A stretch of DNA of 64,000 nt, taken from positions 49,655,567-49,719,566 of the forward strand of contig OZ024854.1 in the NCBI GenBank assembly GCA_964017155.1, given 5' to 3'. A program made the position numbers and the translations under genes. The stretch is from Oasisia sp. SBJ-2009 (Eukaryota; Annelida; Polychaeta; Sabellida; Siboglinidae). This document shows, piece by piece, positions 27,301 to 42,300 of this stretch. How positions within the stretch are numbered: position 1 is the first letter of the stretch; the number at the start of each line of letters is the position of its first letter. The notes under the pieces are model-generated. The model ran no database searches. It was not told the DNA's origin and saw only the letters and a program-made list of their open reading frames with translations.

Positions 27301-30300
27301 ATTGAAACACACTATATATTTTGATATAATATTTTATTTATTTTATTTTCAAGTAATAATTATGATAAGATAAATTCAAATTTTTTAAATATGCCTAAAT
27401 CCTTGGAAAGTAAGCTCAGGTTGGTATCAAGACAATATATATTTTAGTTCCAAATATTAACATATTAAAAACTTAAATACACTGTAATCCTGAAACCTGA
27501 TATCTGGTCTGTAAACGCCTGTCTGCAGCTTGCTAATTGTTCTCTCTCTTCCGGCCTGCCCTGCTTCCTGTTTCCGTCTTTCTGCCTCATTTCCAAACCC
27601 TAAATCCGTTTTACGTTGCCCGCCCACATTCAAGTAGCATGTTAAGAGTTCACACTTGACAGGCTCTGGGCAGATGGTGTCTGAGGGGACCACTCACAGG
27701 AAGAACGGGAGCTCAGGTATTGATGCCTCCAGCTACCTGTCTGTGAGTGCGTGAGTCATGGCCAGAAGGCAACCAAACATTGAAGACAAACACACATGTG
27801 ACTCACGTAAACATTTATGCACCTACCCAGGTATGTCTTCACACAAATTCCTACAAGGAGTCAGCTACTATATGATGCTGCTGTCATACAAACTGCCTGC
27901 TTAGTGCCTCTCCAGTATGGCAATACAGTGTAGTGAGTGAATGTCAGTGACCATCATTGTGTGAATCCAGTCTCCAAGGCAGGTAACACATGTAACGTTG
28001 ATCCATTGCCAGTGATAGTTTACATCATTTATATGTTATATTTTAACTTATAGACATAAATAATAATAACTTTATTTATATACTAATTTCCGAAGTACAT
28101 CAAGGAAAACCTATTTTAGCGTATCTTCAGAAAGACATTTAGGCAAAGTGGGGTGAAGAATAATAGTGCCCCGCTTTTGATAAGGTGGAAGATCAGCACC
28201 CTACTCGAAGCCACCAAGCTGCAGCACCTAGCAAGGCACGTATAAATCTATGCCACTTTATATATTATCGATCTATAACTACAGAGTTAGTAAACATAAA
28301 CAACCTCTCAGAGTCAGTGCCTCGACAGAGCCACAATCGTGATGGAATACCTGTGGATGCCATTGCCCCAGTTTGTAAATGTCACACCACACAAACACAC
28401 TTTGACTATTGTTTTACTGCCATGTCTGTACCACAAACGGCAGTGCCGAGAAAAACAAAACCAGACCTGGATCGGGTCCAAGACCAACATTGAACGGCAT
28501 CAAATACAGCCGTAATGACATGTCGTATTCCACAAAATATTGATTGACCGTTGCTGATTGAGCCTGGTTAATTTAAGTGCAGGAACGTGAGCTTCTATCT
28601 GTGTGTACTGTACTTCCAGTTGCCAAGTGGATCGCATAGTGCCAATTGAAAGCTAAATATACGAATACTTCCCTTGAGAACAGGCTGGCACTGAGATACA
28701 ACTGTGCTGTTTGCATGAGGGACAGATGATGTGATTACTGGAAGCCAATTCCATTCATTATAAGCTTCGGTTACCTGCAGTTCTCTGTTACAATCAGAGT
28801 GATTTTTGACACAACTTGATATGCTTTCAAATACTGCAAGAATTTAGCCAATTGTCAAATTCCCAGCTGAATGCCAAGTCTGATGCAAACTGACTCTATT
28901 GCAGAGTTGTAATTGCACCTAAATGTCAAAATGTAATCAACTAAAATCTACAGAAAGAGCAAAATAATGACTGTACATACATGTGCCATTAACTTCAACG
29001 ACTTACATGCTTAGGATTAGACAATAATTGCCATTTGAGTGGCTGTATACTGCTCATACAAGTACTTCATTTGTTCTCATTCAAACATAATATTATAGGC
29101 CATAGTCGCGTTTATAAATACTGATCAGCTAATTATAGAACTTTCTGTATGTTCTGAAGCATGGCTAATAGCAATCAAGTATTTGTAGTCTGTAACTCTT
29201 CACTGCACAGTAATTTCTTGTCAATCTGACTTGCTGTGGATATTTTGGTAATGCATCCCAACAGGATCAAACTGCAAAGTCAAGTGTCATTATATAAACT
29301 CTATACAATTTAGATAATACATGGATGCTGGAATGCATACAAGCATAACACGGCACTGTCACCTGACCCACTAAAATGTGTATTTGGCCCTATTGGTTCT
29401 GAAAATAAAATCTAAAACAAAATAAGCAGTTATGTGGCCTATATCTGCTGCTGTAACACCCTGTATGCAGCAGCCTGAACAGTTAACTTTTAATAACACA
29501 CAATTTATTATCAAGTGTATTTTGCATTTTAAAATATAATATATTTAATATTTATGAAGGCAATTTAGCCACAAAAACCACTGACCCAGATAAGAAGACA
29601 GAATCTCTACTAAATGTCAGTGTAGCAACATTTCACGTGACACACATGTATTATGATCAGTCGATTTGTCATGCATGATTAGTTACTGTATAATTTCATA
29701 TCTCACTGACTTTGGCGGGGTAATTTGCGGGGTATTGTACATGAATTGTGAAATGAACCCACCAGACGAGAGGGGTGAATGAGAGGGGTGACTCGCAGAT
29801 GTTACTTCAGGCGTTCCACCCTTTCAATGGGTGACAAAACACGGGGCACTTATCCATGGGGTTATTCAGTCAGGCATTAATCACACTAATGGTTCTACAG
29901 GTACACAATCTGTCCATGCAATCAGTACGTCTATGTTTCAGCGTCTATGTTTCAGCGGCAACTGTACCGTTACCTGTAACTAGACTGAAGTGGAGTCGGG
30001 TGTTGTGTGATTGTATAAACTGATTTGTTGATAAACTCCCCCTTTGCCAGCACTATCAAGGACATCGGCATACAGCACAGCACGTCCAATACTTGTCATT
30101 CCCCCTGGGTCAGACCATTACTAAACATGTCCTCGCTGTCGAGTGGACCAAGAGTGCATGTATTCTGGTGGAATGAATACCACATCAATGCTTTACTCAG
30201 GTTTTGGCTCTGATTCACACATTTGGTGTCAAATAAATGAAATAATAACATCAATATTTAATCAATTTTTTTCTTATTAATATAGCACCAACTCAAAGAT

Positions 30301-33300
30301 TGATCATGATGGTTTCATAATTTAATAAAACAAATAATTATCAATACAACTTTCACCCACAATCAAAGATCAAATACAAAATTAACAAGAAAATGATACA
30401 GGTCTGGCTTAGACTGGCTATCACAGTTGTCTGCGGGAACTTGAAATCTGATATTACATCAGACGTCTATCTGATCACTCTGATAGCAACCGGTAGTAGA
30501 CAAGCTGATGTAAATGTGATCATTTATTGATAACTTTACCAGTAAAGGTTATGAACGTTAATATTTCAAAGGGAATTGTTTCCTTTGAACTCCAGAGTTA
30601 AGGAAGACGTGGGCCTAGAGACAGAGAGGCTGAAGACAGCACTGGGAGAAGGAGGGATTGGGAGACGGATGGCTGAAGACATTGATGTTCAACCCTGGCC
30701 AACATGTGCGAGTGAAGAGTGGAACTCAAGACCCATAACAATAATATTCTGTCGACGTTCTATCTGTATTTTTTAGCCACCACAGACAGGATGAATGGAT
30801 CTTTCGTCCTATAACTTGGCACTAAAACTCCCGTTAAAAAATTGTGGGATACAGGTTCACAACCAAGGCTTCTCAAGTCTAACATTTCTAATTATAAAAT
30901 GTTGCTCTAACAAAGATCATAATTATATCAAATTATATCAAACAAAACAGCATTTAATGCCTCCAGTTTACAATTACATTGAAACCCAACCAATTCCAGT
31001 GTCATTTTTAGGGGCTTCCCAACCCCTACACTCTGTCACGGTGTCACCCCTCAGGAACACAACAAGACATAACAGGACATAACTGGGCAGCTGTCACGAT
31101 GTCTCAGACATGTCACCCTCTCGGAGGGCGCCAGGCCCACAGGGTACAGTGAACCCTGTCAGACGCCCCATTCAAACAAGGACTGTGGTGACTACAGTTC
31201 ACCAGTACACATACAACACTGATACAATCTGACTTGACACTGTCTCAGCATTCACTCACCCCACCCACCCTCCCCTCCGTCTGCATCCGGTAAACACCCC
31301 AAGGGGCAAAACACTACACGGAGAATCACCCAAGGGGCAAAATACTACACAGAGAATTGTGCCAGCCAACATGACATCTGAATAGATAGCTGAGGGGGGA
31401 TGTTTTTCCAGTGAGACGTTCAGGAATGTTCTCCAGTGCAGCAACAAGATGTATACAGCTGAGCCTCACTTCACAATCACATCAGTGGTATTACAGCCAA
31501 ATTAGGTCACACTGGGATAGCCCCAGTTTTTTTTTCAATATATAATAAATTATAGGAAATTACTCCCACCAATACAGTCACCTTGCTAATAAGGACACTT
31601 CTATCTAGTCCCAAGGGTGGGCTTAATAGGGAGGTGTAACATGTGACATCTTCAACCATTTAAGACCGTGCCTATGATCCCCTACAGGTTGATATGAAGT
31701 AAGGTTGACACAAGTAACAATCACATGCTTATGCTGTGCATGTCGTAATGTCTATGTAGATTCTGACACTGTGTTTTCATTCACCCAGAAAATAATTCAC
31801 GTTTTTTTTTGTGCACGTTTTTTTTTTAGTTTAGTCAAATGTGCAAGGGTCAGTGATTGTGATGTACTAACAGGCAGATAGATGTGCAACCAATACGTGT
31901 ACTTGCATATTGTATGTTTTGGACACCCTAAAAAAAAATATTTGTCACTATTACTATGGTTATGGTTACTAAAGTGCAGAATCACAAACGTGTAATTTAC
32001 AGATTAGGTTGCATCTCAGATGACAAATTGATGCTTTAAAGCAGATTTTCTATAAAAACAAATTGATGACATTCAATATTACAGAAGAGACAGGAAGGAG
32101 ATTCACATCTGTCATGTATCAAACTGTCACGAGGCATATTACAATCTTCTGACTATGCTGAAAATGAATGTAGGTTAAAAAAATAAAATATTAAGACAAA
32201 ATAAACAGTTTTTTCTTGTAGCGAAAGTTTGTGATTAAATTCTCCTTTAGAAGGGTTGTTCTAGATTTTTAATATAACTGGCTGTTTGTATGTTTTGGAC
32301 ACCCTAAAAAAAAATATTTGTCACTATTACTATGGTTATGGTTACTAAAGTGCAGAATCACAAACGTGTAATTTACAGATTAGGTTGCATCTCAGATGAC
32401 AAATTGATGCTTTAAAGCAGATTTTCTATAAAAACAAATTGATGACATTCAATATTACAGAAGAGACAGGAAGGAGATTCACATCTGTCATGTATCAAAC
32501 TGTCACGAGGCATATTACAATCTTCTGACTATGCTGAAAATGAATGTAGGTTAAAAAAATAAAATATTAAGACAAAATAAACAGTTTTTTCTTGTAGCGA
32601 AAGTTTGTGATTAAATTCTCCTTTAGAAGGGTTGTTCTAGATTTTTAATATAACTAATAATTAAAAGTGTCGACCATATGGAAATACATTTTAATTAACA
32701 GTTCATGGAAAGGATGAATTGGCAGCCAGTCCTAAATTTAAATCATGTCATATTTACATTGTATTCATATGCAAGTTCCTTTTAATTTTGAAATTACTTA
32801 ACCTCAAGTTGTTACGACTTCCTAAGTTATCCAAAATTCACCTAAACTTGCATAATGTATAAAATTAATAAATTGCCTCGGAGTGATGTATTGCCCCAGT
32901 GTTATCTACTCGATGGATTGAGGGCAGCCAGAAGCTGATAGGACGGAGAGATAAGACTGTCTTTGACTGTCCCTAGACTCACATTTAGGCAAGTTTATAT
33001 GTGGATGAGACCAGATGACGGTGTGATACAGACATAGGTCACATATCTATTGATGAATGGGCCTTGAGAAATGGCTGCTGCCAGGACATATACATAAGAT
33101 TACATCACAAGCTGCCAATTGTTGTGTCACCTATTTGTACCTAGGAGTTGGAAATGAGAAGTTACTATTTTTCAACCAAACTGCAGTGTAAATAGTCATA
33201 TTTAACCTGTTTACAGTTACATTGTAAGGTTTGTTATTTTCATTGTTATTACCTTTACTGACTAAATACATATGCACATACACCCATCCATCAAGATTAG

Positions 33301-36300
33301 AACAATGACAAAAATGTCACAATAAATTATAGTTGACAACTTCACTATAAAATGCTGTTGTAGTAAGTCACACCAAACTAACTGTATTCCAGGCTATTCT
33401 TTCCATCCATCATTACTTCTCGTGCCCTCTCTTTCCCTCTTTCCCTCTTTCCCTCTTTCCCTCTTTCCCCCTTTCCCTCTCCCCAGTCCCCATCCCTTTT
33501 CTACTTCATCGTTTCTTTTCTTAGGTCACTCTTACCATTTCCCTCACACCTACAACCTATCCCTTCCCCAACACCTTTGAAGTGCCAATGGCCAAAAGCC
33601 AGGTGGCGGAAGGTATATATTCATCTCTGACAACAACACACACTGCAACAGGAAACTCAAGTGGTTTACTAAATTAACAGTGCAGCACAGGCTATCTGCG
33701 TTGCCATGGAAACGGGTCAGAGTTTAAGACAAAACAACATGACAGAAAGGACTGTGTTATCTGCTGCTCAGCAGCATGGATTAAGAGCTCTAATTACCAC
33801 TACTTATGGGTAAGCCATCAGGGGCAAAGGCACCTGACAACCTGGTCAGGGTCAGAGGTCGGCTGCCTGGATATTGTGCTGGAGTCACATGATCTGTACA
33901 TGTCTAGTGGTTTGGTTGGGGGTTATGTGTCTGTCATGTCCACTTGCAGATGACTAGTGTCTGAAGACTCACCATGTAACATAAAGTGTGACCTCAAAAC
34001 ATTCAGACAGGCCTTCATGCAAAATCTGATTTTTAACAGTTCTAAAAATGTCCTAGTGAATAATAGATGCATGTGTATGTAATGTTTTCATTTATTAAAA
34101 CGTTATAAGCATAATGGACATAAGCTTGTATGGCCGCTCTAATTTCCCCCATTTAATCACGGTGGGCCTGCCTTTAATTTAAACACCTTTGAACTATCCA
34201 GGGCATTACTTTGTGTGGCCGTAAAGTGTAGTAATTAGAACATCACATGACCAACCTACAGAGCCAAATTTTGAATCCTGTTGTTACTGTTATAAAGGTC
34301 TAGAAATTTTGTTTATTCCACATTGCTCCAGTTCACTCACCTGTATGAGTGCTCAGCTAGACTGTGGTAAATATCATATGTGAATGAATACTCGGCGCAC
34401 AGTAATTTCTACACGGCTGAATGCTTGCCAGAGAAATTGAGATGGTGTTGGATTGAACAGGCCTGGCAGGGAGTGAAGTGTTAACTGTACTTAGTACAGC
34501 AAAACAGGACTTTTTTCTTACAGTAACCCAATACTCCCCCTTCCCAATAGCTTGGACTGTCATGGTAGAACTGTATCACAAATTTTTGACCAAATTGCAG
34601 ACCACTATGGATAGATGACCGCATATGTTAAGCAAACAGGTACAAACTCCAAGATTAGTCTTCGCATGTCCAAGTGAACATACACTGCAATATCTGAGTC
34701 ACACCGTTGGTGGTTTTGCATATTACTCCACAACAACACAAATGATCGAACAACACATGATGCCATCCAAACAACCACGCATCATTGCAATCTTTACTAC
34801 TGGCATTTATCTATGGTTAATTACAAATCATAAATTTTACAGTTTCCATGTGCAGCAACTACAACGACATAAGACAGTGCACGTTCGCTTCTTTCATTAA
34901 TTCCCCCACTCAGCCTCCAGTTACCGTGGCTACGATACATCCTCCGGCCAGAAGAATGTTCCTTCCTGGGCCTTAGTGGCATTTAATCACCAATTCACCA
35001 TAATACTTGGCAGAGCCCTTTGTGATTGAGAAATAAGCTTGGCCTATTAGCCATCACCGATGGTATGCATTTCATCTTCTACGCCTGCATGATGTCAATA
35101 TTCTAATTAAATGGCATAGAAAATGCATGGGACAGTGACATGCCATCCATTTGATATTTTCTGCTGAATGTAGTAATATTGAAATTATAATTTGTTATAA
35201 ATAAAATGCGTCATTTGATGTGTAGTTTCATCTTACATGTCTGTTGTATCTAATAAATAATGTCACATAAAAATGCTTTCCGCAAGATAATCTAGATTTA
35301 TGGTGAGGAACTCAGTAATGTGGGTAGACATTACTACACAGTGAACGACACATCATCATCAGTTGATGAGTATTATTTTGTGCATAATTCCATGTTTTCT
35401 TATGCAGAATGAGATACTTTTCTCTGAAGACGCCTGTTTCAATATATATTTTGTCATTTGGAAGTTTGGGATCCACACAAGGCAAATGAAATGGACTAAA
35501 TGGCATACATGCCGAATCTGTTTTTAATGGTCACTGAGTAAAATGTGAAGGGAAATGATTGCTGATGGAATCTTCCTGAGAACCTCTGATAAAGGGGGGC
35601 CTAAAAACAACATATTGCATCACATCCGTAGACCTCCCCAGACTGTCCTACAAACCCCAGTAACCCCATCTAGGGTTGTGATCCCAATAACAGCAAGCTC
35701 CATTCCCAAGGGGTGGGTTCTAATTCCCCTGTCTCCTGGAGTTGCTTGTCTTCAATGAGTGTCTGTCAACACAGGGGGCTGTCTACCTCAGATCTAGGGG
35801 GTCAGTGTCTGGATCGTGGGGCTCTCTACCCTCTAGAAAGTAATATCTACATGCAAGTTTACACCAGTCCGATTGTAACTGACATCAATCTGATTATGTC
35901 TAAAATCCAGATTTGGGGGGACAAAGCTGACTTATGTAAAAAAAAAAAACATGTAATGTTGAACCAGGGTGCAGTCTTAATCTGCACCAAATCAATTTCC
36001 ATCACCATTGGTCGGGTGGGGTGGGGTGGGGTGGGGTGGGGTGGAGGGTGAGCATAGATAACCTCACCCTCTTTCCATATTGCTCACGTAGTAGGTCTAC
36101 CAGTCAAACTACACTCTACAAAACGAATGTAAACTCAAATTATCAGTTGTTTTAGATGATAAACTTCATCAAACTGCACAGCAGTTAATCAACCCACTGG
36201 TATACAATTTCAATTCTCATTACTAGCAGCACAGTCCATAAGAATGTATTTCAGTTTAATTAAAAATTCTGTTTTGCTGGCATCATTTATCCTACATAGA

Positions 36301-39300
36301 GGATATCATTACATAGGCAATCAAATTTTAGATAATAAAAAAATCTAGATCCACATTTGTGTTTGGTCAGACTACTGCATTGACTAAATTTATTCTAGGG
36401 ACTAGGGTCTTATAGTATTGGCCCCAGTCTTATTCACTAGATCCATCTCCACACAGGCACAAGTTCTCTAATTAGTAATCAGTAAGCATTCTCCCCCACC
36501 TTTCTCTCTCTTCTTGAGGTCAGATATGTACTCAAACAAAGATAATTATATTTGGCACTCGAACAATAAAATGTGATTCACAAGGATATATTTGATAAAT
36601 AATCTAGGAAGGAAGTCAAAATATGTTGTTGTTTTTTAGAAACACATTCTACCAATAACTTTACCACAATCAGGTCATATTCAAATTTTTCAAGAATAAG
36701 ATTTATAATTTATTAAAACTGTTAATGCACTGAATTTGCAGCAGCGTGAGGCTACAAGTGCCATGTACTGACTGATGAGGAACAGTGACCACTTACATCT
36801 TACAGTCCCTATGATGGAATTGGCTGGCCATTATCCCTGATAAGTACTGGTCTATCCCCTGACCCGCAGGAAAGTACTGGTCTGTCCCCTGACCCGCAGG
36901 AAAGTACTGGTCTGTCCCCTGACCCGCAGGAAAGTACTGGTCTGTCCCCTGACCCGCAGGAAAGTACTGGTCTGTCCCCTGACCCGCAGGAAAGTACTGG
37001 TCTGTCCCCTGACCCACAGGAAAGTACTGGTCTGTCCCCTGACCCGCAGGAAAGTACTGGTCTGTCCCCTGACCCGCAGGAAAGTACCGGTCTGTCCCCT
37101 ACCCACAGGAAAGTACCGGTCTGTCCCCTGACCCGCAGGAAAGTACCGGTCTGTCCCCTGACCCACAGGAAAGTACCGGTCTGTCCCCTGACCAGCAGGA
37201 AAGTACCGGTCTGTCCCCTGACCCGCAGGAAATGACTCCTCTCAACTGGGACAACTCGGTTTTCGAGCCTAAAAATCAATGCTGGTTATCCTATCCATCA
37301 TTCTGCTTGAAATCAGCAGACTTTACTGTTGTCATCCAGGGAGGGAGGGGGAGGGACTTCCCTGGAGAACTAGCAATCTGAAATGTGTGTGTAACTAATG
37401 GTGCAATTACAGAATGATTCAACCCTTCCAGTGTGCCAATTTCCCGTCTGGTCTGCGATATCACTAAGTATTTGTCATGGCATGGAGCAAGCATTGCTGG
37501 TTGTAATGGAGACCACTGCTACAAATTATTTGATTGAAACCTGCAGGACTGTTGAAATGGTATGACAAAGCAGGAGGTTAGGACTTAGGACTAAACTGTA
37601 AAAGTTCAGATCCATAGGTTTATCCTTGTGTTTATTACCTCTCCATTCATCATCTGAACAGATAAAACAGGTCTGTTTTGGACAGGTAGAAACATCACTA
37701 CAGGAGTAAAAAACTAAATAAAAACAAAAAGTCTACAAAATTCATAGAGATTGTCAGTTTTGCTTTTAAAATGGGTGTTACAAGTGTCTTTGTCGTTTAT
37801 TTCAGGTCATAATACCCGTGACTGACTACAGTTGCATTTACATATGTCACTGATATGTGAGATAACATGAATATGTCTACCGACAAATGAGACTGGCACA
37901 GATTTTATCCTGCTCAGATTTGGTCCTGCTCAGACCTACTTGTAACAAGTAAAGTACCTGTAGAGGGGTTTGAGTTGTATAGGTGTATATTGATGTAATA
38001 CTTTTTACAACTGCATAAAGTAGACACTTCTCATTGTGTGAGCTGCTGTGTGTTGGAAGTCTTGGTGGGGGGGGGGCACACGGGGGGGGGGGGCACACGG
38101 GGGGGGGGGCACACGGGGGGGGGGGCACACGGGGGGGGCACACGGGGGGGGGGGCACACAGGGAACTAGTTGATAACACAAGTCATGAGTCGGTGGGGAA
38201 TATAATTCCCTCTACATAATTTGATACCAGTGGTCTTAATTTGTTAATGATTTTTATAGAAATTCTCACTCATTGACATAATGTTTACATCTGACGTAGG
38301 GCTCCCCACACATGTAGGAAACAGATTTGTCATGGTTGTGTAAGCCAATAAATGTTTTTGAAGTGTCACCATATCCTGTGATTACACGAGTCTGGCAGAT
38401 TAAACTTCCCCTCCACTGCCACTGTTATCTCAGACACATACCACTGGAATGTGGAGGCTAATTTTAGCTTAGATACCCAGTAGGCCCAACCTTTCATTGC
38501 CTGTAACCGACCACGTGTGCCAGCCAGCGATAAACTATGCTAGGAACACCCCAGACACACATTTCGCTGTCGCTATTTTTAGCTATATTGATGACATTTC
38601 TAAAATAGTTGTCGGAAAATAGTTCAGATGAGCTAATGTTATGAAATTCACACGTGAACCGAAGTTAAATAAAGTTTCTCGTGATTCTACAAATGTTTTT
38701 ATATTATTTCTGCATGAGCCTGAGCATCTGGTGACAATGTGGTGTCATACAATTAAATCTCTTTGGCAGGTTGAGTTACACATATTTTGATTAAAATAAT
38801 TTAAGATATACCTTAAATACTATTAAAAAGTTCCTTTATTATTTAATAAAATTATATAACCTAACACAGCACCTAACACAGCACCTAACACAGCACCTAT
38901 AATAACATATAATATTTCATGTCAAGGCCAACAACGTCCTTGGTCAAACATTTCCAGAACAAACCCAAAATTCAATAACTGAACAATGTGCGAAGGTCAG
39001 TTTTGGTCCATTATTTGCCCTGTTAGTTTATTTCTGACAGACTGTAGGCCAGGTTCAACACCAAGCACAGTTCAGCATTTAGTCAGCCTCTGGGGACCTG
39101 CACAAGGACACACACACACACACAACACACACAACACACACACACGCACACACACACACAACACACACACAACACACACACAACACACACACAACACACA
39201 CAACACACACACACACAACACACACAACACACACAACACACACAACACAACACACACGCACACACGCACATACACACACACAACACACACAACACACACA

Positions 39301-39336
<36 letters not shown>

Positions 39337-42300
39337 ACACACACACACAAGTTGGAAGTACAGTGTAGTGGTAAGCAAAGGGTGGACCACAGCCATAGCG
39401 ATTCCAGCAAGCTTCCAAGCATATTCCCCTATTCCCCGACACTCAAAGAACCCAGCAGAAATCGACAGCCAGTCAGTCAGTCTGGCTGCGTGGCTGAGCA
39501 AAGTAAAGGTCTATTTATCAGAGGAGGTTGCACTTGTTAGTGCTGGTGTGAGACCAGACACTTCGGGACATGGGTCATCTCCCAGAAGCCCCAGGCCAGG
39601 CCTAATGATTAGGCCCAGCAAGCTCCACTCTGATTAACATTCCCCCTGGAAGACCCACTCGACTGATAAATCAGCCTAGTTAGTGCAAGAAAGTATGTTT
39701 TTATTAACTGATGGGACTCTGGGGCCCAGTGCTGGCTAATGTGTTACACGTGTCTTCAGGGATCTCTTGTTACCAGATTCTGGGCTACTGGCAATGGCAG
39801 GCAGAAACAAAATGGGAAGGCTGAAGATGGACATCAGAAATTCAGAATAAGGCAAGTCCATGTGGACTCCGATTGGCACATTTACTAGGTCACTGTGCAA
39901 AGTACCTCATGTCAGGACTTAGTGTATGCTTACTAAACGATAACTAAACATATAATAACTAGTGATATCAATAGAATTCTGAGCTGGATTTCAACAATTC
40001 AAGGGAAAGGTTTGCCATCAATCTATGTACAGTTACCTAGGTCACCTACATGGGGGTTTAAGCATAAGAAAAACATCAAACTTAGAGGAAGGCGAAATGT
40101 GTCCTGTTGCCAAGGAAACAAACTATGATGTCTAGACATGTTATATCTAAAAAGTGTCTTTTTCAAAAGCCAACTACCACTATTGGCTAGATCTGTCAAA
40201 ATGTCATCTTATTACATGGCAATTATGCAATATTTTAATGGTTCAACTCATACGTCCAGTGTGGAAAGGCCTTAAATACCTAACCACAAATTATATATTC
40301 TCATTTCAATGACTCCAAACTATTTTGGATAAGGAATCTGGATAAATTGTTAGCACAATTCACTGACTATAATGTCTGTACATCATGACTGGCTGTTAAA
40401 GACCTAGATGCGAACCAGTGTTACTATTTTGACTCACCAATGTTAGTCATTCGGTTATAGTTCTAACATATTGTTAAAGCTGGCTGTCATTGTCAAAGCC
40501 TTGTGGTATTTAGTATTTACCTACAGCACTTATTGACTTACACTCCAACTTCAGCAAGGCAACATTAGCAACAGGAAGTGGCTAAAATAGGCACAGATTT
40601 ACGTCTACAGTGTACCTGGTAGTATAATACGCGTTATACGCCTACGACAGATATAAAATATGGCATTTCCCCGAACCAGGATGGGAAATGCACTCGGTCA
40701 CGAGTGTATGCTGTGAGCGCATGTATTCTATAGTCAGTAATATGAGGCAGAAATGACATGAAGGGTAGCACTCATCTAGGGACTGGCAGGAAATGGCGGA
40801 ATAACTGCTACTGAGCCACACAGCTCATGTCATAAAAACATACACACTGATGATTGACCTAAAAAGAACAAATTAATACCCACATTAATATCGTTTTATT
40901 CATTACATGTGATTATTTATAAACACTGTTTAATTTTAATTCCTCAATGGTCTGATTGATAATTTTTAACTGCAAAATAATATCTAACCCAGAATATTTG
41001 TTATTATAAAAATTCATGACTTGGTGTATATAGATTATATATAGATGGACTGAAGACTGCGAAATGCTATTCTCTCAGGAACATGATATACCACCATGAC
41101 CACCAACACTGTAGTAACGGTACTGCCATGCAGCAAAGATAGCCTTGGTATTTAGCTAGAACCAAGCCTATGTGACCTACTTAGCTATATAACACCATGT
41201 TTATCTTATTCACTGATAAGCTCGCATTCATAGCAGGCCTTCATGGAGTCAAAGATCTCAGAGGTGCATGGACAGATAGCGATAAAGGCAGGATCCAGGA
41301 AAATCCAGCCGCAGTCAACAAGTCAAGTTCAAAGAACACACATCAAATAATGTGAAGAAACAGACAGTGTAGCCTAACTATAAAAAAAAATTGAGACCTT
41401 TGTACTAACTGATTACAATACAAAGTAGGGTATACTTTTTCACATTACAGTGCACACTTAAGGGCTGACTTCTGTCTTCTGGGCAGGGCCTTATGTAGGA
41501 TAAAAATATGCCAGAAGGGAAAAAATATGCCAGTCACACAGTTTTTTGGTGGACACATGGAATCGTGGATGTCAGCTCATACAAGTCAGTTGAGATATAT
41601 ATATGCTTTACGACCTGAAATAAACTACAATCCATTTTCACGCCATAACTGATAATATCTATGATTTTGGAAGACCTTTTTTCGGCTCCTTCATTTTTTA
41701 CCCGTCTACCACCCGTCCACCGATATTTCTACCGGCTACCCATCCACAATGGGGTTTACCAGTCCAATTGAAACAAAGTCTCTGCAGAAAGCTGCTTCTG
41801 GGGCCAGTACTGTTACCTTCAAGTCTATTTTGTCTATCTAACACAAAAATAATGTACACTATTCTCCAGATTTTTTTACTAAAACCAATGTTAGAAAAAG
41901 TTAAATTGCAACTTCCTAGTTCCTACTTACCAATGGCCAGTATGCATTATTCCCGTTAATCTTAAATAAAACAAATTTAATGTCTCACCATCTCACCTAC
42001 CCTATTTCTACCTTGGTGGTCTTACTGGTCTACATCACAGCCTAAATTAAGTGACCTGCTTACCTGCTATCCTCAACACTGAGCTGAGCTATAAAAATAG
42101 GCTGTCTGGCACTGTCACATTTAATTATAGTTAGAATAAATCTAGTTTAGGAATCCCGTTAGATCAATTGGGATCCATTGGGAGAATGGTGTGTTGCTTT
42201 TATTAGGTACTTTGTTTGCTCAGGCCAGTGCTGGCCAAAGGGTACTACTCCCTGCCAAAACGGCACAGTTCCAAGAAAACCCATCAATCAGAAATGTGAC

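Noticed and set aside
27457..27693. 78-codon minus frame with a charged stretch, considered as a missing ERC exon
   Set aside because: No match to the ERC segment, and no acceptor/donor pair in the right phase.
36809..37279. 156-codon minus frame
   Set aside because: 30-bp minisatellite translation only.
39355..39420. Possible tRNA gene or SINE after the CA repeat
   Set aside because: Only a weak A-box-like string; no convincing B box or tail.
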